Part shown: positions 1 through 11,420 of the stretch, in pieces | Numbering within the stretch: position 1 is the stretch's first letter | Layout of the letters: each line of letters opens with the position of its first letter | Source: Nectonema munidae | Lineage: Eukaryota > Nematomorpha > Nectonematoida > Nectonematidae | Direction of reading: 5' to 3' | Length of the DNA: 64,000 nt | Assembly (NCBI GenBank): GCA_030549495.1 | Contig: JAUIRK010000922.1 | Span: 62,001 to 126,000, forward strand | The notes under the pieces: generated by a model | What the model was told of the DNA's origin: nothing | Seen by the model: only the letters and a program-made list of their open reading frames with translations | Databases searched by the model: none | Position numbers and translations under genes: made by a program

Positions 1-499
1 AAAAAAAGAGAAATTTTGAAGAAATAGATAAAAACATTATGAAAATATCTGAAATTACTAAAAAAAAAATTTAGAATAAATTTTCAATTTTATCCACTTT
101 TATTAAAGTAAAAGATAATATTTTGGACTCTTAGAATTTTTTAAATCAAAAAAGCCAAGAACACATTTTGCTGAAAATCATGACGTTGAAAAAGCGGTAT
201 TTGAAAGGTTTGTTGAAAGTAGAGCAACAAATGTTACTTTAAATGGCCCAATTGTTTGTGAAAAAGCCTGTTTTTTGCGGCATCTCTTGGTTTTCCAAAT
301 TTTAAAGCTAGCAGTGGTTGGTTATATAGATTTCAAAAAAGAAATAACATATGTTGGAAAAGTATGAGCGAAGAAGCAAAAGACGTCTCTTTGGAAATAG
401 TTGATGAAAGGAAAAAAAGTATATTCCAAATCATTTAGAAAAATACTGTTTAGAGAATATTTATAACGCTGATGAAAGCGCATTATTTTTAAGTTATTA

Positions 500-1365
500 G
501 GGCGAATAAAAGTCAAAAAGTAAAAAAAAAATTTTTTGTTCGAAATGTCATTGAAGTATGTTTATTGTGTTCAAGATGGTACGTACTTTCTAAAAATAAT
601 TTTTTATTAGGTCAATAAAGTCAAAAAAAAAATTCACGTTAGGTCAAAAAAAAATTTTATTAAGTCAAAAAGAAAATCTATTGTGTCAAAAAAGTTAACC
701 TCTGAAATACAAACTTCTCATAACTTTCAAAATATTTCAAAAACATATTGTTATTAAACATATAATATAGTCTTTTTACCCAAATAAACGCAAATTTTAA
801 AAAAATATCGAAATTGCTTCAAATATAATAAATACTATTCTAATATTTTAATCATTAATATTTTATTAAATTGAGATTAGGGACACTTTGTTATATAAGC
901 CTTGTTACACTTACTGAATTTTTGTTATTATAAAAATGTCCGGCGACTACAACCTCTACTGAACTATCTTTTTCAATGTTAAAAAAACTTCTGTGCAAAG
1001 ACAGAAACTTTGATCCAAAAAATATAATCAAATATATCTTGTTTTATTTTAAGTCTTATATTTGAAATTTTTCGTTTTAATCTCAAGTGCAATTTTTATT
1101 TTGCCATTATTATGCAATAGTACATTCAATAAAAATTTTTTTTTCATTTTCATTAAAAATATTGTACAATTTTTTTTTTCATTACGAAAAACTTAGAAGA
1201 AAAAAAATTTGATAGTTTTTCAAAAGTTGAGTTTTTCGTTTAAAAAAATATTTACATTTTTTAGGTCCAATTTTTTCAATTTTAGGTCAAAAAGTCAAAT
1301 TTTTGGAGGCATAAAGTCAAAAAAACAGAGTTTTCTTGCTCAAAAATTGTTCGTCTTGGACTTTC
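500..1365. other. AT-rich insertion inside Tigger, with GTCAAAAA motifs at both ends
   Basis: Tigger coding sequence stops at LFFKLL (near 500) and resumes at PNKTLSF (near 1370). The ~860 bp between has no coding signal. Copies of GTCAAAAA in the same orientation cluster at both ends (about 513-690 and 1285-1325). No terminal inverted repeat or clean target duplication is evident, so the element type is unknown. Confidence 0.5.
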
Positions 1366-2299
1366 CAAATAAAACTTTATCTTTTTAAAGGTGAGAAATG
1401 TATTGGAGGAAAGCATTCTAAAGGAAGACTATCAATACTTCTGTGCTGCAATGCTACAGGAAGTGATATGCATTTACCTTGCAACTCCAAAAATCATTCT
1501 AAATCTTGGATGACAGCTGAAATTTTCGGTGAATGAATAATTAAATTGAACAAGATTATGATATCAAAAAAGAAAAAAAGTTTGCTCTTGTTTGATAATT
1601 GCACTGCTCACAAAATATACTTTAATGAATTAAAAAACATTGAAGTTAATCATTTTCCGCCAAACTCAACTTCAATATGCCAGCCTCTTGATCAAGGAAT
1701 AATAAGAGCATTCAAAGATAAATATCGAACAAACTTGATTAGAACTCTTTTTGCCGACAGTGAAATTCAAAAATGTTATATAAATATCTTTGAAGCCATG
1801 AGATTAGTTGTTGCAGCAGGGGATTCTTTGGAAACAAAAACAATAATTAATTGTCTTGGTAAAGCTGGATATGCTTCCCAAAATGAAATTTGAATGAATT
1901 GTAACCAATCTCAAGAATCACAACAAGAACTGATGTTACTTTGCAAAGAAAGGCGTTTTGATGAGCAATTGATTATTATTTTATTATAGAATACGTTTCT
2001 GTAGGCGATGATGCAATCATATATGAAGCAAAAACAGACGAAAACATTATTTTAGACATTGAACAGCAAAGACAATCAGAAAATCAAGAATCTATTGAGC
2101 AAGATGGGGATAGCGATGCCAATACAGAAGAGAGAGTGATGAGTAACGCTGATGCTAATTTGATGACAAAAAAACTTTAACGCTATGTGTTAACCCTATT
2201 AGTGCTGGGCAAAATTTGTCCGCTCAAGTGCTGGGGAGGCCGTAAAGGGCCCCCTATTTTTCCCAGATATTAATAAGTTTTTATAAATATTTTTAATGT

Positions 2300-3470
2300 T
2301 ACATATATATTTCAACTATGCTGAATTCAGTGGTGATGTCCATTTTTTATCAAAATCAATCAAACCTGTCAAAAAATTGATTTATATTTGACAGCTCATC
2401 TCAAAAAGGAACTTTTTATTTAAATAATTATATAAAGTTTTTTACGAATGTATACCCATTTTCAAATATGCTGAATTCAGTGGTGATATTCATTTTTTAT
2501 GAAAATCAATGAAACCTGTCAAAAAATTGATCTAAATGTGACAGCTAATCTAAAAAAGGAACTTTTTATCTAAATAAGTATATAAAGTTTTTTACACATG
2601 TATACCCATTTTCAAATTTGCTCAATTCAGTGGTGATATTCATTTTTTATGAAAATCAATCAAACCTGTCAAAAAATTGATCTAAATGTGACAACTCATC
2701 TCAAAAAGGAACTTTTTATCTAAATAAGTATATAAAGTTTTTACACATGTATAGTTATACCCATTTTCAAATATGCTGAATTCAGTGGTGATGTTTATTT
2801 TTTATAAAAATCTTTCAAACCTGTCAAAAAAGTGATTTACATATGACAGCTCATCTCAAAAAGGAAACTTTTTATCTAAATAATTATATAATGTTTTTTA
2901 CAAAATACATTATACACCCATTTTCAAGCATGCTTAATTCATCGGTGATATTGATTTTTTTTTATAAAAATCAATTAAAGTTATCAAAGCATTGATTTAT
3001 ATATGACAGCTCATCTTAAAAAGAAACTTTTTATCTAAGTAATAATATAACGTTTTTTACACATATATACCCATTTTTAAGCATGCGTAATTCAGTGGTG
3101 ATATTCATTTTTTTATAAAAATCAATCAAAACTGTCAAAAAATTGATTTATCCCAAAAAGAAAGGATCAGGCACGGTTTTTTGAATTAGAGAAATACGTT
3201 TAATAGAAAGTATAAGGAGGTGATGATGTTTAACGTGTATGCCATTTTACACACATATACCCATTTTCAAGTAAGCTGTGTTTACTTATATTCCTTTTTT
3301 TTTTATAAATATTTGTCAAACCTGACAAAATAATTTAAATATGACAGCCCATGTCAAAATTAAAATTTTTATTCTTTTAAAGTTTTATACATTTCAAGTA
3401 TGCAGAATTTAATGGTGATGTTCATTTTTTATGAAATCAATAAAACCTGTCAAAAAATCGATTAAACCTG
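2300..3470. repeat. Tandem array A, ~150-158 bp units, about 8 copies
   Basis: The block CTGAATTCAGTGGTGAT recurs at about 2321, 2471, 2621, 2775, 2933, 3086 and in degenerate form near 3401, always followed by an AAATCAATCAAACCTGTCAA-like stretch and then GACAGCTCATCTCAAAAAG. Spacing is 150-158 bp, with one degraded unit near 3250. Units drift apart toward the right. No open frame is conserved. A related single unit occurs at 37950-38030. Confidence 0.85.
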
Positions 3471-3814
3471 TAAATCAAAGTCAAATATATAAACATAAAA
3501 ATAACTTCTACTTGCAGTATTTCTCTGGTAATTATTTTCTTAATTTATTTAATAAACCAACTTTAGGTGTTTCACTCAAAATATTTCATTCTACAGTAAC
3601 TTATGTAACTCGATAGGACCTCCATCTTTTTGGCTACAAATTGTTAACGGCTCGTAGTCTCTACATCATATTATAATTTACAGTATGTAATTTTGGTATT
3701 CATTCTATGATAATCCTTTCTCGGTAGATCTTTTTTTTCATTAGAAATTTATATTCTTCAATGTGTGTTTGAAAATTTTTTTATAAGGATAAAATTACTT
3801 TTTTCCTCTCTCAA

Positions 3815-6110
3815 AGCAGTCTGATTAAAGAATCTTCTTGATGATCTTAGACTTTTTTATCAGTATCGTGTATTTTATTATCGGGCCTGAATATTTGTCA
3901 ACCAATTTTATTTCAAAGTTTTTTTCTGATGAATCATTCGTGATGTTGATTGTTCAATTACAAAAAGTTATCAACTTTCTTCATCTAAAAATGATCTCTT
4001 TGACACAAAAGGAAAAAGATGGACAAATTCAATTTAAATTAAAAATATCTTGATAGTGACTAAATTCTCACATATTGGCATCTGTGCCATTTTTGATAAA
4101 TCTGACCTATTCTAAATTTTCAGATTTCCTACCCATCTTAGCTAAAGGTTAACTGTAATCCTAGATGATAAGCTATAGATTTAAATATTTTTCATTTGTA
4201 AAAGAGGAACTTCTTTTTCACAATCAAAATCTTTTTTGAAGCATCTAATATTATATAATTAAACCACTTCCTATTTCATTAGAACATTGTAGATCTTCCA
4301 TTTAGTCAAGATACATATTTTTTTTAATTATTTATTTTGATCACATGTTCTCTTTTCAATTAGTTTTCAACTTGGTTCCTTCTCTCATACAAATTTTCAA
4401 AAGATTTTATAATACGTTTTATTTTTTTTAATAAATATTTCATACTCAAGATGATTGTAGAAAGTATTATCAGCCAAAATATACAAAAAAAAAAGTATAT
4501 TTTTACTCTATACCTAATATGCAGCAATTTTTTGAAAATTTTTTACAGGACTGATTTCCAGGCATACATTACTAATTCAATTGCCACTTCGAGATATTTT
4601 TTAACCGTATTATGCAAAATCCAATACAGAAATAAAATAAGCATAGTCGATTTGGTATAAAACAGATATTTTATTTTTTTGAAAATATTTTTGAAGACAC
4701 TATCTAGAAGTAAACCGCAAATCTGATTCAAGCTCTCAGATATTTTAAAACCATAAATGCCAAACCTGAGTCCAAAAATGAAACGAGCATTTTCCATTTG
4801 GCATAAAAACAGATATTTTATTTAAATTTCAAAAATATTTCTGTAGACATTAGAGGTAAATCGAAAATTTGATAGACACTTTCAGACATTTAAAACCTCT
4901 AAATGCAAAAAATGATTTCAGAAATAAAAATGATCATAGTCGAATTGGTATAAAAACATATATTTCATGTAAAATTAGAGAGAATATTTTGGGATATAGT
5001 TTTCAGACATAAACCGCAAATTTGATTGACACTAGCAGCAAAACCTCTAAATGCGAAAACTGTGTTCAGAAATGAAATCATCATGATCTATTTGCTATAA
5101 AAACAAATTTTAGAACTAAACGCATATTTAATTGATACTTATATGTATTTTCAAATTCAAACTGCAAAAATTGAGTCCATAAATGAAACTAGCATGGTTG
5201 ATTTGGTATAAAAACATATATTTAATTGTAAAATTTGAATGAATGTTTTTTGGGGATAATTTTTAGAAGTAAACCGCAAAATTGATTAAAACTTATAGGT
5301 ATTTTCACATTCTAAATGTAAAAATGAGTTCAGAAATGAAAACAGCATGATTAATTTGGTATAAAAACCTATATTTCAAGAGAATATTTTTGGAGACAAT
5401 TTTCAGAAGTAAACCGTAAATTTGATTAATACTTATAGGTATTTTCAAATCCTAAATGTAAAAAATGAGTTCAAAAATAAAAACAGCATGGCGGAAGTAG
5501 TATAACACATATATTTCATTGTAAAATTTGAATGATTGTTTTTTGAGAAAATTTTTAGAAGTAAACCGCAAATTTGATTAATACTTATGGGTATTTCCAG
5601 ATCCTAAACGTAAAAAATTGGTCCAGAAATGAAACCAGAATGGCCGATTTAGTATAACACATATATTTTATGTAAAATGTGAAGGAATGTTTTTGGAGAC
5701 AATTTTCAGAAGTAAACCGCAAATTTGATTAATACTTATAGGTATTTTCAAATCCTAAATGTAAAAAATAAGTCCAGAAATGAAAACAGCATGACCGATT
5801 TAGTATAAAAACATATATTTTATGTAAAATTTGAAGGTATATTTTATTAGATATATTTTTGATCAATCAAAATTTGATTGACATTTTACAAAAAGTAGCC
5901 ATAATTATTGAAAAAAATAAATATATAAAGTGTCATGCGTTCCAAACTGTATATAATTATAAATTTTTAGGGTAATATATAATATAGATCCTAAGTTATA
6001 AGATTAAGTACAGATAATGTCAAAATTTTGCTGAAAATTTTTAAATTTTGATTTTGATTGACAGTTTTGGACATGAAAGGGTCATTCAACTACCAAGAAA
6101 ATGGTTTCAA
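3815..6110 (+). repeat. Satellite-bearing block, copy 1, with tandem array B (~150 bp units)
   Basis: From about 4550 to 5860 a unit built on AAACCGCAAATTTGATT, then AAATGAAACCAGCATGG-like, then GGTATAAAAACATATATTT repeats about 8 times; the first motif recurs near 4709, 4857, 5009, 5109, 5270, 5412, 5562 and 5714. The left part (3815-4540) is single-copy within the block. The whole block recurs in inverse orientation at about 57770-59520, and a single unit is at 31370-31520. Confidence 0.8.
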
Positions 6111-6469
6111 AATTAGCTAGCGATTATAGGAAAAGTCACAAAATTTTAAGGGATATGATTTAGCCAATTTTCTAAAAATAATTTTTTTGGGGGGGGGGGG
6201 TTTAGCCCCCAGCACTAATAGGGTTAAAAGCAAAGAAGAAGCATCAGAAGAAGTTTTAAAAAGCATACCTGTTCTTCGTAATTTTGTTGAAAAAACATGC
6301 ACAAATCAAAGTATAAAGCATCCATTTTAAGCATACTGTTTTGTTTAGATATATTTTTAGAGTAAAATATTTTTTATGTTTTTAAAAGAATTCATTTTAA
6401 AGTTTCATTATAAAGAACTTAAAAATTTGGTCGTTGAAATTCGTTGTAATGGGGTTTACCTATATTATT

Positions 6470-8960
6470 AATGTCTCCAGACATTTTTCTCCAATAGATG
6501 TATTGACCTCAAGAAGTGCCCGGACAACTTGAAGTTGAGAACCATGGCATAACATTTAATTCGTCGCTGCATAGTTTTACCTACGGATTAGGGCCCCGAT
6601 TGTTTGCCTGAGCGACTGCTCCAAGTCCAAAAGTACTACTTGTCTGCAAAAACCTTTCACACAATTCTGAGTAACACAAAAAAACAAAGAGCTCCGGTAG
6701 TTGTACTTTCAGATCTTGTGATTAAAGATCGTGGAATCAAATTAAATAGGTATAAATCAACTAAGCAGCAAAAAGTAACGAAACACTTCAAAATATTTTA
6801 TCTACCATATATTTTTGAAAAGATTATTTAGTAAATCTTATAAAACCTCAGAGGTTGGAGAGGGAAGACAATCCCTTAGAATTTTTCGACACACCCCTTT
6901 TACTCTTTAGTCACTATAAGTCATTTTATACCGTTATTTATCTTTATTTATGATTTGATATATACAAAAGGGAGACAACTTCCTTTTGTTTTTTATGATA
7001 AAATTTTCTCTGTATTTGATTTTGATATAAATTTTAGTTATGTTATTTTGATAATTCTTATTACAACGGAACTTTCTCGTGAAGGTTTAAATTTGAATTT
7101 GGCAGTATATCCAATTATATCCATTAATTTCTTTGCCGCTTTTAAATCTAAGTTAGACGCGTCGAAATTCGTGTTTTAGGGATTTGGTTATCATCAAGGA
7201 TTTGCTGTCATTTTGAAAAATATATTTTGACAAATTTTAACTTTTCTTTTCGTTGGCTCCTCAATTTAGTCAGAACAACAAGAACTTTTCCATTCTACTT
7301 GTTTTTAAATGTATTGCATGGAACTTATGATCCCCTTCTTTTGAGTTACAGGAACCAATGAATATAAAGTTTTAATCTGGTATTTTTATATTTATAGAAA
7401 CTTTTCAAAACGTTCACTAATATTATATTTCCTGAAATGGTCCATGCCCCTCGTACTATTCAACCTCAAATGATCCATATATTTTGACGCAAGTGATGGG
7501 ATTTGATTTATAGAATGGAGGAGAGCTAAAGCATTCAGATCATATTCATTCATCTTTCATATTTCTTGAAATGTACATTATTTTATGCAGAAATAGGTTA
7601 AATAGTAAGCTCATACTATAATTTAAATTAACATAATAGTAAATTACTATAATTACTCATAGTAAATTCATGATTTGGAATCTTTAAAGAGGAATCAGAA
7701 TGTAAAATTTGCTGCAAAATAATAAGTCTTTTACAAGGATTATGAATGAATGAAACCGAATGTAGATTTTTGTACACGCAACATGCCTATTTGATAGCTT
7801 AAATACCTCCAAAATATGCGATTCGTAACTTCAAGGTATTGTTGAGCTAACATTTAGGCGCAATCGAATTAATCCTTGCGGAGCGTAAACCCTAGATGAT
7901 TACTTTATGCGATGAAATTAAACGAGTTATAAGGGCAAATGAAAGGCTGAGAGCGTATATACATCCTAAAGAACTTTAAGGAAGTGGCCATTTGCTATTT
8001 TTACAAACTTCTTAGACATAGCATGGCATAATAGTTGCATACTTTCAAAAAGCAATTGTCCAATTAGATTTCCTAGCATAAAAACCGCAAATATTTTATG
8101 AGAGATCTATCTCTGAAACTAAGTGAACTTTCAATGAGGCTGAGAGCGAATAGTGAAGTGACAGCTTTGAATTTACGAAATATTAGATTATTTTTATGGT
8201 TCTGAATTTCAAAAACTTTCTACATCAGCTTCCTCTTCTGCCATTATGAGAGATTTCTATTATTATAAAAATTACCGCCCAATAAGTAGGGGTACCACAA
8301 AATATTGTCTGTATATGAGGCATATTTGTAAAAATAATACAACATGTCGATCCCCTAATTATGATCCTTAACTTTAGTTTGAATTTATTATTCTCCTGAA
8401 TGATATATTCTCGTCTATCAATACTGTAGGGTTAGGAATATGGAAGACTTGATTATGATTACAATCGCTATCTCTGCATCTTTTAATTTTTATGCATTTT
8501 AATAAAAAGAATAATTATGATGTTGTTGTGATTTACATTTGATTATACTACTTTTTGAACTTTCTAAAATATTTTTATAATTATTTAAATTTGAGTTAAC
8601 TTTATTTCTTGAATAAATTGCTCCATTTTGAGCAAATATCTTTAACGCCATCTAGGAAAATAATAATAAAATATGTTATATTATTAAATAAGCACACTTT
8701 TTCCTTTTTTGTCTTTTCTTATATGTAAAGTTGAAAGAGATAAAAAATCTGCTATTTTTCGAGGTGGTTATGTATATTTTTCTGTGAGATATTAATCATT
8801 AAAAACAATGCTGTATCAAAAAGCCAAAAAATGTTGGCTTAAGCGATGGAACAAATGAAAGTTTTGTTTCCTTTTCAATTTTTTTAAAAAAAACTTTAGC
8901 GCCATTTTTCTTTCTAATGCTACATGGAATAAACATTCTTCAATTTATATTTTTTGTCAA
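6470..8960. other. No recognisable gene; AT-rich intergenic sequence
   Basis: A 75-codon open frame at 6604-6831 and a 74-codon frame at 6955-7179 show no family resemblance and no supporting signals. A short motif (GGCTGAGAGCG) appears twice, near 7946 and 8139. I see no transposase, RNA gene or satellite here. Confidence 0.4.
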
Positions 8961-9254
8961 AAAAGTCTTGATAAAATTGGGCATATATTTATTTTTATTT
9001 TTAATTTAAAGAGTTAAATGCTCTGTTCATTTGAAGTTTTTACTTTAAACTTTTATTTTATGAGTTTATCAATCAAGGTTTGATCAAATAAATGTTCGTC
9101 CTTGAATAATGTATTTTGAAATTGATATAATGGACAAAAAATAAAAATAAGCCAAATCATGAATGTTTTATTCTAAATATAATTGAAATCAAAGAACTAC
9201 ATTATACTTGATTATGAAAAGTACTTGCCAATTTTTTTCTAATATTCTTCCTCA

Positions 9255-10088
9255 CTAAAGGAGAGTGCAGTCATCATTGTATCTAAGGGAATTTTCAGAA
9301 TTCCTTCTTGAATACATTCCCAAATAATAATCCGAATATTGAAAACTATGATCTTCCTCATTAGAAGTTTCAGAGCTATCATCTTCGTCATCGGAATTTA
9401 CATAATCACCATCGTAACTATCCGAACTTGACGAGATTGAATGATTATCTTCCTCACTAGAAGATTCGGAGCTGTCATCTTCATGATTGAAATTTTCATT
9501 TCTTCTTGGATAGGAATAATCATCGTAACTATCCGAACTTGACGAGATTGAATGATTATCTTCCTCACTAGAAGATTCGGAGCTGTCATCTCTTGAACTA
9601 TAGTCGTCTTCGGTATCCTCATGATTGAAAGAGGAATTTTTTATAAGAAGAGATTTAAATAAGTAGATATTAGAACCATTTTGAATATTTAAGTCAAGTA
9701 GAGTTTTGTCTTCTTCGCAAATGACAGTTCCATTGTGAATCAAACGTTGTCTATCACGCGGGAAGTATGAATTTTGTGATTCTATCAAGTCTTTAATATC
9801 TTCAATTGTATCGCATAATTTGGGAAAAATGGAAAATTTATTTCTAGGGATCACTATGTTTAATATTATTTCCTCATTAGCTTTGACCGTTAGATCAATC
9901 CGCGATTTTATACCGTAATTGTCAAAAGTCATTTCATTTTGAAGAAGTTTGCCTTTAAACATTATCTCTTTCAGACACCATAAATTTGTAATATTTCTTA
10001 GTATGGATTCCTTCACACTTTTGATAGGAAGATTAGAGGGGAATTTAAATTGAAGCTCTTCTCCATTTAGACACGCATGAACCACAAC
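9255..10088 (-). CDS. Tandem ubiquitin-like domain protein with acidic Ser-rich tail (last exon)
   Basis: The protein has two ubiquitin-like folds followed by a long disordered acidic tail. Domain 1 is about residues 1-72 (MFKGKLLQNEMTFDNYGI matches the ubiquitin IFAGKQLEDGRTLSDYNI region). Domain 2 is about 73-148 (DTIEDIKDLIES, then RQRLIHNGT and LLDLNIQNGSNIYL). Neither ends in the Gly-Gly needed for conjugation, so it is ubiquitin-like but probably not a modifier. The tail (about 149-276) is mostly Ser, Asp and Glu. The frame has no ATG at its start: upstream comes an in-frame stop and then TTTATTTAAG directly before GTTGTG, a good splice acceptor, so this looks like a downstream exon with the start codon in an unseen exon at higher coordinates. 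Its paralogue at 27615-28073 keeps the same acceptor and both domains but lacks the tail. It may act as an adaptor binding ubiquitin-receptor proteins, which is inference. Confidence 0.75.
   Translation of the reverse strand, partial: VVVHACLNGEELQFKFPSNLPIKSVKESILRNITNLWCLKEIMFKGKLLQNEMTFDNYGIKSRIDLTVKANEEIILNIVIPRNKFSIFPKLCDTIEDIKDLIESQNSYFPRDRQRLIHNGTVICEEDKTLLDLNIQNGSNIYLFKSLLIKNSSFNHEDTEDDYSSRDDSSESSSEEDNHSISSSSDSYDDYSYPRRNENFNHEDDSSESSSEEDNHSISSSSDSYDGDYVNSDDEDDSSETSNEEDHSFQYSDYYLGMYSRRNSENSLRYNDDCTLL
9417..9592 (-). repeat. Internal duplication in the acidic tail, 111-bp period
   Basis: A stretch of about 63 bp starting near 9418 is repeated almost exactly starting near 9529. It encodes two copies of DDSSESSSEEDNHSISSSS within the tail. 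The near identity at DNA level points to a recent in-frame duplication. Confidence 0.85.
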
Positions 10089-10449
10089 CTTAAATAAATG
10101 ATATCGAAATCAATGCATCTCTTGATGATTTCAGAAAGCAATTGATTTTGAAAGTTAAATATCAAACTCTGCCTTTACAGAAAGCCTACACCCATGTGAG
10201 GACACATTACCTTTCTAAAAAATTGTTGAATGGAAGGGAATACCTTTCTCAAAGGCACCACAATACCGCCCCTCATATAGGACAATTCGTATACGAATAA
10301 GTCATATCTCGGTCAACTCATAACCGCGATAATTATTTATCTTGAAAGGCTTTAATAATAATGGGAAATATTTAAACACAAATCATGAAATTTGGAAAAC
10401 AGGTATAAAATATTTAATGAATTAATTATGAATAGTATTAGCAACTAAT

Positions 10450-11420
10450 TTAATAGTATAGGTAAGTTAGCGTATTTCTTCCTTAATTAAATTAAAAAGA
10501 TTGGAAATTAATTAAAAGTAAACGTTAAAAGGATTAGAAATCTAATGGAAATGAAATAACAAAGGTTGAAAGTCTTTGAAACGTACGGTGTCTCTTAAAA
10601 AGAGATTTCTCAAAAAAACTCTCCTTGGTTGGGAGTTGAAGCAGAGTTTCGTGAGTATCCGTTAGTATACCGCCGATTTTACTTATCAAGTCCAGAGTCA
10701 ACACTCCAATATACAAATTAAGAGCAAGAACAAATATTATAAAATAGTTGAATACTATGATTGCTCTTAATGGGTGTGGGCTGAGGATTAAAATTGTGTT
10801 TCGGTTCAAATAAGACTTTTATTAAATTTTCCATAGTATGAATGATATTTACTTTAATATTCTGCTCATCTTTTCTCATATGCGCAAATTAATTCTTAAT
10901 TTCAATGTTTATTTAAAGCCTAGATTAAGAGTGTGCCACCTATTTACCAATGAATTGCAAATAGTATGCTTTAATTTTATTAAATTACACTAAAGGGCAA
11001 AACCAACAATCAGCCCTAATTATCCTAGTCCTCAAAGGATTAAATCAACAGAAAATCCAACTGATAAACAATTATTTAAAAAACTAAAATATGTAATCAA
11101 TCATTTTGTAAAAAAACAATTGATAGGATTTTAAATGCTTGAAAAAAATTGAAAGAAAGTTAAGTGTATTCATTAAATTATTTATTTGATTAAAAATGAT
11201 ACTAGCACTTCTCTCAGGGGTTTTTGAGCAAATTTTAGGTCAATCTTAATTTTAAAATCTCACAAGTCCTTTCGCCTCACTCTCAAAATTTGTCCACTCC
11301 TGACTCAGGGATTGAGGAAAAACCTGTAGAATCCGCAATGAGCCCAAAATAAGGAAAATTCAAAAAGGCCGCCCCCCTCCCCGATACTTAAATCACCATC
11401 ACGCTAACATTTACTTGGCT
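10450..11420. other. Intergenic sequence, no gene supported
   Basis: A minus-strand 91-codon frame (10534-10809) has hydrophobic stretches but no recognised family and is not shared with the paralogous segment near 28.4 kb, so I do not take it as exon 1 of the ubiquitin-like gene. A C-rich patch lies near 11370-11385. Nothing else stands out. Confidence 0.35.

Larger units (their letters stand above)
2194..6223. mobile_element. Non-autonomous piggyBac-type element (4.03 kb), TTAA target duplication
   Basis: The ends are a perfect 16-bp inverted repeat, CCCTATTAGTGCTGGG at 2194-2209 and its complement at 6208-6223, directly flanked by TTAA at 2190-2193 and 6224-6227. TTAA target sites and ends starting CCC are hallmarks of piggyBac. 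The inside has no transposase: it holds two tandem arrays, about 2300-3470 and 4550-5860, joined by unique AT-rich sequence. A run of 12 G lies at 6189-6200 next to the right end. It would need a transposase in trans. Neither piggyBac transposase in this window shows matching ends. The 16-bp ends are still identical, suggesting moderate age. Confidence 0.85.
150..6330 (+). pseudogene. Tigger transposase, split by two insertions
   Basis: The protein would bind its terminal repeats and cut DNA through a DDE-type catalytic triad. The helix-turn-helix/CENP-B part is read at about 180-420 (EKAVFERFVESRA, then SGWLYRFQKRNNI). The first catalytic Asp lies in NADES near 470. The DDE core follows: GGKHSKGRLSILLCCNATG near 1410-1465, the second Asp in LLLFDNCTAHK (1573-1605), the third in QPLDQGIIRAF (1681-1713). 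An acidic C-terminal tail runs from about 1990 to 2189 and resumes at 6228, ending at a stop at 6328-6330 after a QSIKHPF-like end. Breaks: a frame change near 490 where the 500-1365 insertion begins, another near 1393, stops at 1534 and 1891, and the piggyBac-type insertion. The family is certain; the gene is dead. Confidence 0.85.
1..6463 (+). mobile_element. Tigger/pogo-type DNA transposon, left end off window, interrupted twice
   Basis: The coding remains are a pogo-family transposase (CENP-B-type helix-turn-helix plus DDE domain). The right end is placed near 6463 because the sequence from about 6430 (a TTCGTTGTAATGGGG-like stretch) resembles the terminal inverted repeat of Tigger elements; this end is approximate. 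The left end is not in the window. The element carries two insertions: about 500-1365 (AT-rich, unidentified) and 2194-6223 (piggyBac-type, TTAA target site). Removing the second with one TTAA copy restores an open reading frame exactly, so the piggyBac-type element landed after Tigger was in place. Confidence 0.8.
8970..10450. repeat. Duplicated segment A (ubiquitin-like gene plus flanks), paired with 27300-28370
   Basis: About 280 bp beyond the stop codon and 360 bp upstream of the exon match the flanks of the second ubiquitin-like gene in the same orientation (for example the AAACTTTTATTTTATGAGTT and AATTGAAATCAAAGAA stretches). Similarity ends abruptly near 8970 and 10450. The flanks look about as well conserved as the coding part, so this is a DNA-level duplication and not a retrocopy. 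Confidence 0.8.

Noticed and set aside
2300-5860. Regularly spaced repeats suggesting a CRISPR array
   Set aside because: Whole ~150-bp units are repeated, with no short repeat/unique spacer pattern, and the DNA is eukaryotic.
9398-9622. Alternative-frame 74-codon protein in the ubiquitin-like tail
   Set aside because: It is a shadow of the repetitive acidic tail in another frame.
10534-10809. Minus-strand frame as exon 1 of the ubiquitin-like gene
   Set aside because: It is outside the segment shared with the paralogue and has no linking splice donor I could support.
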